57,192 nt of DNA from Gammaproteobacteria bacterium. GTDB taxonomy: Bacteria > Pseudomonadota > Gammaproteobacteria > Steroidobacterales > GCA-2729495. Below, piece after piece: positions 1 through 9,250 of this stretch; position 1 is the stretch's first letter; each line of letters opens with the position of its first letter. Made by a program: the position numbers and the translations under genes. A model generated the notes under the pieces. It ran no database searches. It was not told the DNA's origin and was given only the letters and a program-made list of their open reading frames with translations. The stretch is from assembly GCA_023383705.1 (NCBI GenBank), contig JAHDYM010000010.1:1-57192 (forward strand). Direction: 5' to 3'.

Positions 1-91
1 CGCCGACTACGCGGTGATCGCGGAACCGGACGCCCTTGACGACCTGTCCGTCGCGGACATCGAGGCAGGGGATTATGCGTCGCGCGAGAAT
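1..91 (-). CDS. hisF: Imidazole glycerol phosphate synthase subunit HisF (5' part, cut by window edge)
   Basis: Only the first 30 codons lie in the window. They read [20 protein letters not shown], the HisF N terminus. HisF is the cyclase subunit that joins HisH to make IGP and AICAR. The frame has a stop at 104-106, and the only start-like codon after it is ATT at 89-91. That choice puts the catalytic aspartate at residue 11, exactly its place in characterised HisF, and it sits 8 nt after an AGGAG at 100-104. The gene overlaps the end of hisA by 19 nt. An ATT start is rare in bacteria (infC is the classic case), so a sequencing difference cannot be excluded. Family identity is certain; start codon about 80%. 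Confidence 0.9.
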   Translation of the reverse strand, partial: MLARRIIPCLDVRDGQVVKGVRFRDHRVVG

Positions 92-813
92 TGCCGGATC
101 TCCTCAAGTGTCAGGCGCCCGTCGAGCAGTGCCTTGCCGGTGACCACGGCGGCCACGCCGGTCTGTTTCAGTGCCTGCAGGTCGGCCAGCGAACTCACGC
201 CACCCGAGGCGATCAGCTGTGCGTCCGGAAAACGCCGCGTGCATTCGGCATACAGTTCGAGATTCGGCCCGCCCAGCGTGCCGTCACGGGCGATGTCGGT
301 ACACAGGAAATGGATGCCGCCGTGCGCGCTGAACCGGGCGAGCAGCGTCCACAGGCTGAGGCCGCTGTCCTGTATCCAGCCACGCGTCAGCATCTGCGGG
401 TCACCCCGTTCCGGCACGCGCACATCAAAGGCGAAGACCACGTGCTCGGCGCCCAGCTCGGCGAGCCAGGCCAGCGCGGTTTCCGGTTTCTCGGCGGCGA
501 TGGAGCCGAGCACCACGCGCGTGGCACCGGCCTCGCGCAATTGCCGGGCGCGCTGCAGGTCGCGGATGCCGCCGCCAGCCTGCACGGCAAGGCCACCACC
601 GGCTGCCATGGCCTTGATCAGCTCCATGTTGGCAGGGCTGCCGGTGCGCGCGCCATCCAGGTCGACGACGTGCAGGCGCTGCATGCCTGCGTCACGATAG
701 GCGCCAGCCAGCGCAACCGGATCCTGGCTGTAACCGGAGACCTTGCTGAAATCGCCCTGGTAGAGGCGGACGCACTGGCCATCCAGCAGGTCGATTGCGG
801 GTATCACTTCCAT
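73..813 (-). CDS. hisA: ProFAR isomerase HisA
   Basis: 246 aa, the usual family length. HisA converts ProFAR to PRFAR by an Amadori rearrangement in the cytosol, the fourth step of histidine synthesis. It is a half-barrel-repeat (beta/alpha)8 protein. The N-terminal strand carries Asp8 ([10 protein letters not shown]), the second catalytic Asp is about residue 130 (FAFDVR), and phosphate-binding loops are visible at QAGGGIRD (about 79-85) and ASGGVSS. A threonine in CTDIARDGT (about 171-179) matches the conserved active-site segment. The start lies 9 nt after the hisH stop, and the 3' end overlaps hisF by 19 nt, so the three genes are translationally coupled. Confidence 0.97.
   Translation of the reverse strand: MEVIPAIDLLDGQCVRLYQGDFSKVSGYSQDPVALAGAYRDAGMQRLHVVDLDGARTGSPANMELIKAMAAGGGLAVQAGGGIRDLQRARQLREAGATRVVLGSIAAEKPETALAWLAELGAEHVVFAFDVRVPERGDPQMLTRGWIQDSGLSLWTLLARFSAHGGIHFLCTDIARDGTLGGPNLELYAECTRRFPDAQLIASGGVSSLADLQALKQTGVAAVVTGKALLDGRLTLEEIRQFSRDA
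100..104 (-). promoter_or_regulatory. Ribosome binding site deciding the hisF ATT start
   Basis: AGGAG read on the minus strand, inside the end of hisA, 8 nt before the ATT at 89-91. With a stop at 104-106 in the hisF frame, this site and the ATT are the only sensible initiation signals for hisF. Confidence 0.7.
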
Positions 814-822
814 GTACGGGTC

Positions 823-1431
823 TCAGCAGCGTTCGAGAAAATTCTGCAGCAGGCGCGCACCGAGCGGTCCGGAGCGCTCGGGATGAAACTGGGCAGCGTA
901 GAAGTTGTCCCGAGCCGCGACTGCCGTGAAGGGCCAGCCATAGTCCGTGGTGGCCAGCGTGTGCCCGGACACCTCGGCCGCATAGCTGTGCACGAAGTAG
1001 AAATAGCTCCCGTCGGGGATGCCATCGAGCAGCGGCGACTCCCGTTGGCGGGTGATCTGGTTCCAGCCCATGTGCGGGATCGGCCGGTCCGGCGCCGGCG
1101 TGAAGTGCCGGACCCGGCCCGGCAGGATGCCGAGGCACTCGACATCGTCCTCCTCGGAGGATTCAAACATCAGTTGCAGGCCGAGGCAGATGCCAAGCAC
1201 CGGTTGCCGGAGTTCCGGTATCACCGTGTCCAGCCCCGCGTTCTTCAACCGTTCCATCGCAGCCCGCGCGGCGCCGACACCGGGCAGGATCACGCGCGCG
1301 GCGGCACGAATGCTGGCTGCGTCGCTGCTCAGGCGGCCCGCATAACCCAGCCGCTGCAGGGCCAGCTTGAGCGAGGCGATGTTCGCACCGCCGCCATCGA
1401 CGATGACGACCTCTGGCAGCGTGGCGCTCAC
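823..1431 (-). CDS. hisH: Imidazole glycerol phosphate synthase glutaminase subunit HisH
   Basis: 202 aa class I glutamine amidotransferase that feeds ammonia to HisF. The triad is visible: Cys82 in GICLGLQ, His183 and Glu185 in FHPE. The oxyanion-strand segment LPGVGA is at about 49-54. The start codon is GTG at 1429-1431, overlapping the hisB TGA in a GTGA arrangement. This start gives the normal N terminus, with the VIVDGGGANIASL segment right behind it. It sits between hisB and hisA in the conserved gammaproteobacterial order. Confidence 0.97.
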   Translation of the reverse strand: MSATLPEVVIVDGGGANIASLKLALQRLGYAGRLSSDAASIRAAARVILPGVGAARAAMERLKNAGLDTVIPELRQPVLGICLGLQLMFESSEEDDVECLGILPGRVRHFTPAPDRPIPHMGWNQITRQRESPLLDGIPDGSYFYFVHSYAAEVSGHTLATTDYGWPFTAVAARDNFYAAQFHPERSGPLGARLLQNFLERC

Positions 1432-2504
1432 AGCGTGCCCTTGGTGCTGGGCAGTGACTGGCCGCTGCGCGCGATGGCCTGGCGCAGCGTGCGGCCCAGA
1501 CCCTTGAAGCAGGCTTCGATCATGTGGTGCGTGTTGTCGCCGCGCACCGTGATGTGCAGGTTGGCGCCCAGGCTGTCGGCCAGCGAGCGGAAAAAGTGCG
1601 GCACCATCTCGGTGGGCAGCTGGCCGACCTCGGGACGCGGGAACTTGCCTTTGAATACCAGGCAGGCGCGGCCGGAGAGGTCGAGTGCCACCTGCACCCG
1701 GGCCTCGTCCATCGGCAACACGAAGCCATAGCGCGCGATTCCGCGCTTCTCGCCCAGCGCCTGGCGCAGCGCCGAGCCAAGCGCCAGCGCCACATCCTCG
1801 ACGGTGTGGTGCTCGTCGACCTGCAGGTCGCCCTTGCAGCGGAGTTGCAGTGCGAAGCCGCCATGCTTGGCGACCTGTTCCAGCATGTGGTCGAAGAAGC
1901 CGATGCCGGTGTCCACGGCAACCGGCTGCTCGGTATCCAGATCGACGCTGACCTCTATGCAGGTCTCGCGGGTTTCACGCCGCACGCGGGCGGTCCGCGG
2001 CTGGTCCAGCAGTTCGTGCACGATGCGTGCCCAGCAGTCGGGGTCGGCCGGATCGAGGCGGTAGCCTGGCACGCCGATGTTGCGGGCGAATTCGAGGTCG
2101 GTATCGCGGTCGCCGGCTACGAAGCTTCGTTCGCGGTCGAAGTTCAGGCTGCGGGCCGCTTCGCCGAGGATGCCGGGATTCGGCTTGCGGCAACTGCAGT
2201 CGTCGGCAGGCTTGTGCGGGCAGATGAAGACATGGGCGAACTCGATGCCCTGCGAGCGGAACAGTGCCAGCACGAAGTCCTGCACGCCGCGGAAGTCGGC
2301 CTCGGGAAAACTGGCGGTGCCGAGCCCGTCCTGGTTGGTCACCATCGCGAATTCGTAACCGGCATCGCGCAGGCGCAGCAGCGCCGGTATCACGCCGGGG
2401 ACGAGGGCGACCTTGTCGAGGCGGTCGACCTGCTCGTCGGCCGGTTCGATGATCAGCGTGCCGTCGCGGTCCAGAAAAGCGATTTTCGCTGCAGCTGCCA
2501 TCAT
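1428..2504 (-). CDS. hisB: Bifunctional histidinol-phosphatase / imidazoleglycerol-phosphate dehydratase HisB
   Basis: 358 aa from the ATG at 2502-2504, which overlaps the hisC TGA as ATGA; the frame is open further upstream but that stretch is hisC in another frame. The N-terminal half is a HAD phosphatase (FLDRDGTL with Asp12 and Asp14; Cys/His zinc ligands near CPHKPADDCSCRKP). The C-terminal half is IGP dehydratase, with metal-binding GIGFFDHMLEQ...H, DEHHTVEDVALALG and the C-terminal DNTHHMIEACFK. It therefore catalyses steps 6 and 8 of histidine synthesis. The fused form is known from gammaproteobacteria and a few other groups, and supports that placement. A second ATG follows at once (2499-2501) and is equally possible. 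Confidence 0.96.
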   Translation of the reverse strand: MMAAAAKIAFLDRDGTLIIEPADEQVDRLDKVALVPGVIPALLRLRDAGYEFAMVTNQDGLGTASFPEADFRGVQDFVLALFRSQGIEFAHVFICPHKPADDCSCRKPNPGILGEAARSLNFDRERSFVAGDRDTDLEFARNIGVPGYRLDPADPDCWARIVHELLDQPRTARVRRETRETCIEVSVDLDTEQPVAVDTGIGFFDHMLEQVAKHGGFALQLRCKGDLQVDEHHTVEDVALALGSALRQALGEKRGIARYGFVLPMDEARVQVALDLSGRACLVFKGKFPRPEVGQLPTEMVPHFFRSLADSLGANLHITVRGDNTHHMIEACFKGLGRTLRQAIARSGQSLPSTKGTL

Positions 2505-3559
2505 GACCTCAGGGCGTTCAGGAGTTGCTGGTTGTCGGCCGGTGAGCCGACCGTGATACGCACGCAGTTCGGCAGCATCGGATCCCAGCCGAAATCGCGC
2601 AGCAGGATGTTGCCTGCCCGTGCACGGGCCGTGAGCGTCGATCCGGCCGTGGTTTCGACCAGCAGGAAATTCGCATCGCTGGGCCATACGCGCAGCACGT
2701 CCGGCAGCCCGGCGAGCGCTTCGGCGAGGCGCTTGCGCTCCGTGATGATGATCTGGCGCCGGGCGGCGAGTTCAGCCTGTGCTTCGGCGCCAAGGCAGCG
2801 CAGCACGGCGTCCTGGCTGGCGGTCGGAAAGCAGTAGGGTGGCAGGGCACGGCCGATCAGTTCGATGAGCGGCGCCCGGCCGATCATCGAGCCGCAGCGG
2901 ATGCCGGCGAGGCTGAGTGACTTGGAGAGCGTGCGCAGCACCACGATGTTGTCGTGGCGGGCGAGCATCCCGTGCAGCGGGTCGCTGGCAGCGAACTCGA
3001 TATAGGCGCTGTCCAGGACCACGACGCCGCGGCCGGCCAGACCCGTGGCCAGCCGCTCGACCTCGCTGTCCGGAAAGCAGTTGCCGGTCGGATTGTTGGG
3101 CGAACAGACGAAGACGAGTTTGCCGTGGTCGGTCCACTGCGCGAGGATTTCGTCGACCGGCAGCGCATAGCCCTGGTCACGATCGAGCGGAATGCGGCGG
3201 ATACCGGCGCCCTGCACCTGCGCATAGAACTCGTACATGCCGAAAGTCGGCGGGCAGATGATGATTTCATCCTGGCCGGCACGGCAGAAACTGCGGATCA
3301 GCAGATCGATGGCTTCGCTGGAGCCACGCGTCACCAGCAGCGCGTCCGGCTGCACGCCGTAGTGTGCGGCCAGCCTGGCGATCAGTTCCGCCGGCCGCGG
3401 ATCCGGATAGCGATTCAGCCCGTCGCGGCTGTCATCGCCGGGCGGACGCCACGGCGTCTCGTTGGCATTCAGGCGCACGAAGCCACCGACATAGTCGGCC
3501 GGCCGGTAGGGTGTGAGCCGGGAAAGCTCCGGGCGCAGCAGCTCCAGCGTGCGGCTCAT
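2501..3559 (-). CDS. hisC: Histidinol-phosphate aminotransferase HisC
   Basis: 352 aa, fold-type I PLP enzyme that converts imidazole-acetol phosphate to histidinol phosphate. The PLP-binding lysine is Lys213 in RTLSKSLSLAGIR. The family features NANETPW (31-37), SPNNPTGN (153-160) and the Asp-Tyr pair in LDSAYIEF (182-189) are present. The ATG at 3557-3559 overlaps the hisD stop by 3 nt and matches the expected N terminus; the longer open frame upstream is hisD out of frame. Third gene of the hisGDCBHAF order. Confidence 0.96.
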   Translation of the reverse strand: MSRTLELLRPELSRLTPYRPADYVGGFVRLNANETPWRPPGDDSRDGLNRYPDPRPAELIARLAAHYGVQPDALLVTRGSSEAIDLLIRSFCRAGQDEIIICPPTFGMYEFYAQVQGAGIRRIPLDRDQGYALPVDEILAQWTDHGKLVFVCSPNNPTGNCFPDSEVERLATGLAGRGVVVLDSAYIEFAASDPLHGMLARHDNIVVLRTLSKSLSLAGIRCGSMIGRAPLIELIGRALPPYCFPTASQDAVLRCLGAEAQAELAARRQIIITERKRLAEALAGLPDVLRVWPSDANFLLVETTAGSTLTARARAGNILLRDFGWDPMLPNCVRITVGSPADNQQLLNALRS

Positions 3560-4869
3560 GCGCCACTCCCGCGCCCGGCCTGTTCCAGGCGTGTCACCAC
3601 CGCCTGCGCGTGCGCATCGAGCCCTTCGAGGCGGGCGAGCGTGAGTACCGTCGGCGCCAGCGTGCGCAGGCCGGGCAGGGTGGCTTCCTGCAGGGTGATG
3701 CGGCGCTGGAAGTCGGCAACCGACAGGCCGCTGTAGGCCCGCGCATAACCGTAGGTCGGCAGCACATGGTTGGTACCGCTGCAGTAGTCGCCAAGCGACT
3801 CTGGCGTCCACGTGCCGATGAAAACCGAGCCGGCCGTCTCCACGCCGGCCGCCAGCGCGCGCGGTTCCTGCGTTTGCAGGATCAGGTGTTCGGGCGCGTA
3901 GTCGTTGGCCAGGTCCAGCGCGACGCCGGTATCCGGCACGAGCACAGCCACCGCGTGGCCGAGTGCCTTGCGGATGATGTCCCGGCGCGGCAGGCCGGGC
4001 AGAGCCCGCTCGATCTCGGCCTGTACCGCGCCGACCAGAGCCCGGTCCATGCAGACCAGCACCACGTGCGAGTCGGGCCCATGTTCCGCCTGCGAGAGCA
4101 GATCGAGCGCGACGTAGCGCGGATTGGCCGTCTGGTCGGCGATCACCATCACCTCGGAGGGGCCGGCCGGCATGTCGAGTGCGGCACCGGCCGGATCCGC
4201 GGCGACCAGCGTCTTGGCTGCGGTCACCCAGGCGTTGCCCGGGCCGAAGATCTTTGCCACCTTGGGAATCGTCGCCGTGCCATAGGCCATGGCGGCGATG
4301 GCCTGTGCGCCGCCGACCTTGTAGATCTCGCTGATACCACAGGCCCGGGCGGCCGTGACCACGGCCGGATCGGCGCGCCCGTCCGGACGGGGCGGTGTAC
4401 ACATGATGCGCACCGGGCAGCCGGCAATGCCGGCTGGCACGGCGAGCATGATGGCCGTGGAGGGCAGGGGTGCTGTGCCGGCCGGCACATACAGGCCCAC
4501 CGCGCGCAATGGCTTGCTGACGCGCTCGCAGACCACGCCGGGTACGGTTTCGACGCGGACTGGTGCGGCTGACTGTGCGGCATGAAAGCGCGTGACATTG
4601 TCGATCGCCGCGGCGATGGCCTCATGCGCTTCCGCGGACAGTTCAGCCGCCGCCGCCTCGACCTCCGCTGCCTCGACCCGCAGCGACTCGAGCTTCGCAC
4701 CATCGAGCTCGGCAGCGAGACTGATCAGCGCCGCATCGCCTTCGGCACGCACCCGGCCGACGATCTCGCGCACCCGGCTGCCGATGCTGTCGCCGACCTG
4801 CACGGCCGGACGCGCCAGCACCTGGCTGCGGGCCACAGCATCCAGCATTGTCCACTCGACGATACGCAT
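3556..4869 (-). CDS. hisD: Histidinol dehydrogenase HisD
   Basis: 437 aa (E. coli 434). It oxidises L-histidinol to histidine in two NAD-dependent steps with zinc. Recognised from the run of family segments: YVPAGTAPLPST, CTPPRPDGRADP, KVGGAQAIAAMAYGT, GPGNAWVTAAK, DMPAGPSEVMVIAD, DLLSQAEHGPDS and DYAPEHLIL, the last carrying the catalytic Glu-His pair. The chosen ATG at 4867-4869 is 5 nt after the hisG stop and gives the normal length; a longer open frame upstream runs into hisG and is rejected. Confidence 0.96.
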   Translation of the reverse strand: MRIVEWTMLDAVARSQVLARPAVQVGDSIGSRVREIVGRVRAEGDAALISLAAELDGAKLESLRVEAAEVEAAAAELSAEAHEAIAAAIDNVTRFHAAQSAAPVRVETVPGVVCERVSKPLRAVGLYVPAGTAPLPSTAIMLAVPAGIAGCPVRIMCTPPRPDGRADPAVVTAARACGISEIYKVGGAQAIAAMAYGTATIPKVAKIFGPGNAWVTAAKTLVAADPAGAALDMPAGPSEVMVIADQTANPRYVALDLLSQAEHGPDSHVVLVCMDRALVGAVQAEIERALPGLPRRDIIRKALGHAVAVLVPDTGVALDLANDYAPEHLILQTQEPRALAAGVETAGSVFIGTWTPESLGDYCSGTNHVLPTYGYARAYSGLSVADFQRRITLQEATLPGLRTLAPTVLTLARLEGLDAHAQAVVTRLEQAGRGSGA

Positions 4870-4874
4870 GGGTT

Positions 4875-5777
4875 TCAGGCCAGCATCTTTTCCACGGGCA
4901 CGACGAGGATCGAGGTTGCGCCTGCACCCTTGAGTGCCTCCAGCGTTTCCCAGAACACATTTTCGCGGCAGACCACGTGCACGGCGACACGATCGTCGCG
5001 GCTGTCCAGCGGCAGCACGGTGGGGGCTTCGGAGCCGGGCAGCAAGGCCGAGATCGTCGCGAGCGCCGACTTCGGCGCATGCATCATGATGTACTTGCTC
5101 TCGCGCACCTGCATCACGCCTTCCACCCGCTGAAGCAGGCGGTTGATCCACTCGGTCTTGTCGGCCGGTACGGCCACGGGGGTCTGCAAAATGACCGCGT
5201 GGCTTTCCAGGATGGTTTCGCCCTCGCGGAGCTTGTTGGCCAGCAGCGTCGAGCCGGTCGATACCAGGTCGCAGATGGCCTCGGCGCGACCGAGGCTCGG
5301 TGCAATCTCCACCGCGCCGGAAAACTCCACGACGCCCGCAGAAACATTGTGGCGCCGCAGGTAGTCGCGCACGATCGACGGGTAACTCGTCGCGATCTTC
5401 TTGCCGGCCAGGTCACGGACGGTGCGCAGCGGGCTGCCGTCCGGATAGGCGAAGGCCAGCCGGCAATGGCCGTAGTCCAGCGAGCGGATGATCTGGAAGG
5501 GCGGGGTCGGATCCTGCTCCAGGAAGTGGAGGCGCTTCTCCTCGACGATATTGAGGCCGGCGATGCCGAGGTCGCAGACGTCGTCGCGGACCAGGCCGGG
5601 GATGTCGTCATCGCGCACCAGCAAAACGTCGACCGGCATGTTCTCGCCGAAGGCGATCAGCTGGTCGGGGCCCCGCGTGTACTTGAGGCCACAGCGTTGC
5701 AACAGCTCCAGCGACTGCTCCGTCAGTCGGCCGGATTTCTGGATGGCGATCTTGATGCGTGCTGGCTTGTCGGTCAT
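4875..5777 (-). CDS. hisG: ATP phosphoribosyltransferase HisG, long form
   Basis: 300 aa. First committed step of histidine synthesis, joining ATP and PRPP, feedback-inhibited by histidine. The length and the C-terminal regulatory ACT-like domain (from about residue 225) mark the long, self-sufficient form that needs no HisZ. Visible motifs are KIAIQKSGRL near the N terminus, GIAGLNIVEE, and the PRPP-binding DLVSTGSTLLANKL at about 170-183. The start ATG at 5775-5777 follows the regulator stop by 8 nt, so the two are probably co-transcribed. Confidence 0.96.
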   Translation of the reverse strand: MTDKPARIKIAIQKSGRLTEQSLELLQRCGLKYTRGPDQLIAFGENMPVDVLLVRDDDIPGLVRDDVCDLGIAGLNIVEEKRLHFLEQDPTPPFQIIRSLDYGHCRLAFAYPDGSPLRTVRDLAGKKIATSYPSIVRDYLRRHNVSAGVVEFSGAVEIAPSLGRAEAICDLVSTGSTLLANKLREGETILESHAVILQTPVAVPADKTEWINRLLQRVEGVMQVRESKYIMMHAPKSALATISALLPGSEAPTVLPLDSRDDRVAVHVVCRENVFWETLEALKGAGATSILVVPVEKMLA

Positions 5778-5785
5778 ATAACCTG

Positions 5786-6088
5786 CTATTTGCGACGTTG
5801 CAGGGCTTTCTTGTAGCCACCTGCACCGATATTCAGGGAACGGGCCACGCGACCGATCGTCGTTACGCTGACGCCGGTCTGGTCGTGGATCTGGCGATAG
5901 GGAAGGCCGCGGTCCAGAAGTTCTGCGACATGCCACCGGTCGACGAGCGCCTGCAGTTCGGCAGGCGTGCACAGGTCGGTGAAGAATGCGCGCAGTTCGC
6001 TGGCATCGCGCAGGCGAAGGATCGCGCGAAACAGCGCCTGTTCCGCGGCGGCCTCATCCTGCTCATCGAGTATGCGATGTTCTTTCAT
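5786..6088 (-). CDS. TrpR/YerC-like transcriptional regulator, candidate histidine repressor
   Basis: 100 aa, cytosolic. It matches the small TrpR-superfamily YerC/YecD type: an N-terminal helical part (about 1-50), then a helix-turn-helix running from about residue 55 (LLDRGLPYRQIHDQTGVSVTTIGRVARSL) and ending in GAGGYKKAL. It is the first gene of the his operon, 8 nt before hisG, and strong overlapping inverted repeats lie 8-38 nt upstream of its start. Seen: family, position and dyads. Inference: it is an autoregulated repressor of the his operon, as proposed for TrpR-type HisR regulators. Few bases separate the promoter-like region from the ATG and there is no good ribosome binding site, so the message may be nearly leaderless. 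Confidence 0.85.
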   Translation of the reverse strand: MKEHRILDEQDEAAAEQALFRAILRLRDASELRAFFTDLCTPAELQALVDRWHVAELLDRGLPYRQIHDQTGVSVTTIGRVARSLNIGAGGYKKALQRRK

Positions 6089-6092
6089 GTGC

Positions 6093-6126
6093 TGATGTAA
6101 TAGTACGCTATTACATTAATACATCA
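6093..6126. promoter_or_regulatory. Overlapping inverted repeats, probable operator of the regulator-his operon
   Basis: TGTAATAG-TACG-CTATTACA at 6096-6115 is an 8-bp perfect inverted repeat. A second pair, TGATGTA (6093-6099) and TACATCA (6120-6126), is centred 4 bp away. The stretch is AT-rich against a GC-rich background. A weak -10 (TACTAT on the minus strand) falls inside it. Position and symmetry fit a TrpR-type operator in front of the regulator gene; the binding protein is inferred. Confidence 0.7.
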
Positions 6127-6162
6127 GCACCGCCGCTGGCAAGCCGTATTTTCCGCGCGTGG

Positions 6163-7230
6163 CTATCGGGCCCCGATTCCGCGCAGGACCGCCTCACCCA
6201 CGTCGCGGGTACTCACCGGAGCCTTGCCGGGCAACGCGATATCTGCGGTGCGGCATCCGGCTTCGATGGCGCCGATGACGGCCTTCTCGATGTCCCGGGC
6301 CTCGGCTTCGAGGCCCAGCGAGTGCCGGAGCAGCATGGCCGCGCTGAGGATGGTGCCACAGGGGTTGGCGATGCCCCGGCCGGCGATGTCGGGCGCCGAC
6401 CCATGGATCGGCTCGTAAAGCCCGCGCTTGTTCGCATCGAGCGAGGCCGAGGGCAGCATGCCGAGCGAACCGGTCAGCATCGAGGCCTCGTCCGTCAGGA
6501 TGTCGCCGAACAGGTTCTCGGTCACGAGCACATCGAAATCGGCAGCGCGTGACAAGAGGTGCATGGCCGCCGCATCGACGTAGAGGTGGTCGAGCTGGAC
6601 ATCGGGAAACTCGCGCGCATAGAGATCGGTAGCGATCGAGCGCCACAGCCTGGAAGTCTCCAGCACGTTGGCCTTGTCGACGGACGTGATCTTGCGCCGG
6701 CGCGTGCGGGCGAGTTCGCCGGCCATGCGCAGCACGCGCTCGATTTCCATGCGGGTATAGGTGCAGATATCGGTAGCCGAGTCGGCCGTGCGTTCCTTCT
6801 TGCCGAAGTAGGCACCGCCGGTAAGTTCGCGCACGACGAGGATGTCCACGCCCTGGAGCTTTTCGCTGCGCAGGGGCGATGAGGCGTGCAGGGCCGGATG
6901 TGTCTGTACCGGACGCAGGTTGGCGAATACGCCCATCGCCGAGCGCATGCCGAGCAGGCCCTGCTCGGGACGGATCTTCGAGTCAGGGTCGCTCCACTTC
7001 GGGCCGCCAACGGCGCCCAGCAGTACCGCATCGGCTTCGGCACACAGCTTGCGCGTGGCAGCGGGGAAGGGGTCGCCATGCGTGTCGATGGCAATGCCGC
7101 CGATCAGCGCTTCCTGGTAGACGAAGCGGTGCTGGTACTTCTTCTCGACGGCCTTGAGTACCCGCAGCGCCTCGGCCATCACCTCGGGGCCGATGCCATC
7201 GCCAGCCAGTACGCCGATCAGGGCTTCCAT
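6163..7230 (-). CDS. leuB: 3-isopropylmalate dehydrogenase LeuB
   Basis: 355 aa homodimeric NAD- and Mg-dependent beta-decarboxylating dehydrogenase, third step of leucine synthesis. Family features: GDGIGPEV at the N terminus, the substrate-binding arginine run in [20 protein letters not shown], the lysine in [11 protein letters not shown], the metal-binding aspartates in [15 protein letters not shown], and the NAD loop in [18 protein letters not shown]. Its start overlaps the end of leuD by 13 nt. About 75 bp separate it from the next gene on the same strand. Confidence 0.96.
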   Translation of the reverse strand: MEALIGVLAGDGIGPEVMAEALRVLKAVEKKYQHRFVYQEALIGGIAIDTHGDPFPAATRKLCAEADAVLLGAVGGPKWSDPDSKIRPEQGLLGMRSAMGVFANLRPVQTHPALHASSPLRSEKLQGVDILVVRELTGGAYFGKKERTADSATDICTYTRMEIERVLRMAGELARTRRRKITSVDKANVLETSRLWRSIATDLYAREFPDVQLDHLYVDAAAMHLLSRAADFDVLVTENLFGDILTDEASMLTGSLGMLPSASLDANKRGLYEPIHGSAPDIAGRGIANPCGTILSAAMLLRHSLGLEAEARDIEKAVIGAIEAGCRTADIALPGKAPVSTRDVGEAVLRGIGAR

Positions 7231-7802
7231 GCGCGTTCACTTTCGAAGCGTGCGATGGCATCGGACTGGTGCAGCAGGTAGCCCAGCTGGTCCACACCGT
7301 TCAGCAGGCAGTATTTCGAGAAGCCGTCCAGCGGAAAGCCGACTGCCCGGCCGTCCGGCAGGCGCAATTCGCAGCTGGCCACGTCGATGGTCACCTCGAC
7401 GCCGGGATTGGCAAGCAGCCAGCCGTGCGTGGCCTGGTCGACGATCACCGGCACCAGGCCGTTCTTCAGCGAGTTGCTGCGGAAGATGTCGGCGATGCCG
7501 GTGCTGATCACGGCCTGGATGCCGAAATCGATCAGCGCCCAGGGTGCGTGCTCGCGCGAGGAACCGCAGCCGAAATTGTTGCCGGCAACCAGTATCCGGC
7601 AGCCTGCCGCAGCCGGCGTGTTGAGGATGAAGTCCGCCTTCGGCTTGCCATCCTTGTCGTAGCGCCAGTCGGCAAACAATGCCTTGCCAAGTCCCTTGCG
7701 GGTAGTGGTGGTCAGGAAACGGGCCGGCACGATCTGGTCCGTATCGATGTCGGTACCGGGCATCACCACGGTCCGCGAACGCACGATGTCTGTTTTTTCC
7801 AT
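7218..7802 (-). CDS. leuD: 3-isopropylmalate dehydratase small subunit LeuD
   Basis: 194 aa. Partner of LeuC; together they isomerise 2-isopropylmalate to 3-isopropylmalate. The swivelling-domain motifs are clear: [11 protein letters not shown] (about 19-29) and [16 protein letters not shown] (about 75-90). The start ATG at 7800-7802 begins M-E-K-T-D and gives the usual length; the frame stays open upstream into leuC but that is out of frame with leuC. It lies 26 nt after leuC and overlaps leuB by 13 nt. Confidence 0.96.
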   Translation of the reverse strand: MEKTDIVRSRTVVMPGTDIDTDQIVPARFLTTTTRKGLGKALFADWRYDKDGKPKADFILNTPAAAGCRILVAGNNFGCGSSREHAPWALIDFGIQAVISTGIADIFRSNSLKNGLVPVIVDQATHGWLLANPGVEVTIDVASCELRLPDGRAVGFPLDGFSKYCLLNGVDQLGYLLHQSDAIARFESERAWKP

Positions 7803-7828
7803 GGATATGTCTCGACTGGAAGTGGGGC

Positions 7829-9235
7829 TCAGTTCGGCAGCAACGGACGCGGATCGGCGATGACGCCGGCGACTGCCGAGGCGGCTGCCGTGAGCGGGCT
7901 GGCGAGTACCGAGCGGGCACCGATGCCCTGGCGGCCTTCGAAATTGCGGTTGCTGGTGCTGACGCAAAGCTGTCCGGGCAGCGCGATGTCGCCATTCATG
8001 CCGAGGCACATCGAACAACCGGCTTCGCGCCACTCGGCACCGGCTTCCCGGAACACCTTGTCCAGGCCTTCCGCTTCGGCCTGCCGCTGTACCTGCACGG
8101 AGCCGGGGACCACCAGCATGCGCACCGACTTGGCAACCTTCCGGCCGCGCAGTATCGAGGCTGCATCGTGGAGGTCCGACATGCGCGAGTTCGTGCAACT
8201 GCCGACGAAGACCACATCGACGGGCATGCCGAGCATGGGCTTGCCTGCGGCGACTTTCATGTAGGCCAGGGCCTTGCTGAAGCTCGCATCGTCGGAAACC
8301 GGTACCGCATCGGTGACCGGCACCACCATGCCGGGGTTGGTGCCGAAGGTCACCATCGGTGCCAGCTGGCTGACGTCGATGGACACTTCCTTGTCAAACT
8401 GCGCGTCGGCGTCGGAGGGCAGGGCGCGCCAGCGGGCCACGGCAGCCTCCCACGCAGCACCCCTGGGTGCCAGCGGCCGGCCGTTCAGATACTGGATGGT
8501 GGTGTCGTCCGGCGCGATCATGCCGGCACGCGCGCCGGCCTCGATCGACATGTTGCAGATGGTCATGCGCTGTTCCATGTCGAGGCTGCGGATCGTGCTG
8601 CCGCGATACTCGATGACGCTCCCGGTACCGCCACCGACGCCGATCTTGCCGATGATCGCGAGGATCACGTCCTTCGCCGTCACACCGCGCGGCAGCTTGC
8701 CCTCGACGTTGATGGCGAGCGTTTTGGGACGGCGCTGCAGCAGGCACTGGGTGGCCAGCACGTGGCCCACCTCGGTGGTACCGATGCCGAAGCCAAGCGC
8801 GCCGAAGGCACCGTGCGTGCTGGTGTGGCTGTCGCCGCAGACGATGGTCTTGCCGGGCTGTGTTGCGCCAAGTTCCGGGCCGATCACGTGGACGATGCCG
8901 CGCGAATCGCTGCCATAGCCGTACATGCGGATGCCGTTCTTCGCACAGTTATCGATCATCGTGCGGATCTGGGCAGCAGCGGCCGGCTCCGAGACCACGT
9001 CGAGATCCTTCAGCGAGGCGATCCGCACGGTGGGCGTGGAATGATCGAGGGTGGCAACGGTCAGGTCCGGCCGCCGGATCGACAGGCCGCGCGAGCGCAG
9101 CACGTTGAAGGCCTCGGGTGTGGTGACCTCATGCGTCAGGTGCAGGTCGATATAGAGGACTGCAGGTGTATCGGCTGTTTCCGGCACGACAACGTGGTCG
9201 TCCCAGACTTTCTGAAAGAGTGATCTACCGCTCAT
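7829..9235 (-). CDS. leuC: 3-isopropylmalate dehydratase large subunit LeuC
   Basis: 468 aa aconitase-superfamily enzyme. The three 4Fe-4S ligands are Cys347 (GSCTNSR), Cys407 and Cys410 (CSMCLGMN), at the same numbers as in well-known LeuC proteins. [24 protein letters not shown] is at about 133-156. It works with LeuD as a cytosolic heterodimer. It follows ilvE by 15 nt and is followed by leuD, all on the minus strand behind the leuA attenuator. Confidence 0.97.
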   Translation of the reverse strand: MSGRSLFQKVWDDHVVVPETADTPAVLYIDLHLTHEVTTPEAFNVLRSRGLSIRRPDLTVATLDHSTPTVRIASLKDLDVVSEPAAAAQIRTMIDNCAKNGIRMYGYGSDSRGIVHVIGPELGATQPGKTIVCGDSHTSTHGAFGALGFGIGTTEVGHVLATQCLLQRRPKTLAINVEGKLPRGVTAKDVILAIIGKIGVGGGTGSVIEYRGSTIRSLDMEQRMTICNMSIEAGARAGMIAPDDTTIQYLNGRPLAPRGAAWEAAVARWRALPSDADAQFDKEVSIDVSQLAPMVTFGTNPGMVVPVTDAVPVSDDASFSKALAYMKVAAGKPMLGMPVDVVFVGSCTNSRMSDLHDAASILRGRKVAKSVRMLVVPGSVQVQRQAEAEGLDKVFREAGAEWREAGCSMCLGMNGDIALPGQLCVSTSNRNFEGRQGIGARSVLASPLTAAASAVAGVIADPRPLLPN

Positions 9236-9250
9236 ATGATGATTCCCGAC

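Noticed and set aside
91..1731. Long plus-strand frames opposite the his genes (for example 91-1731 and 1524-2837)
   Set aside because: Antisense shadows; the minus-strand products are unmistakable HisA, HisH and HisB.
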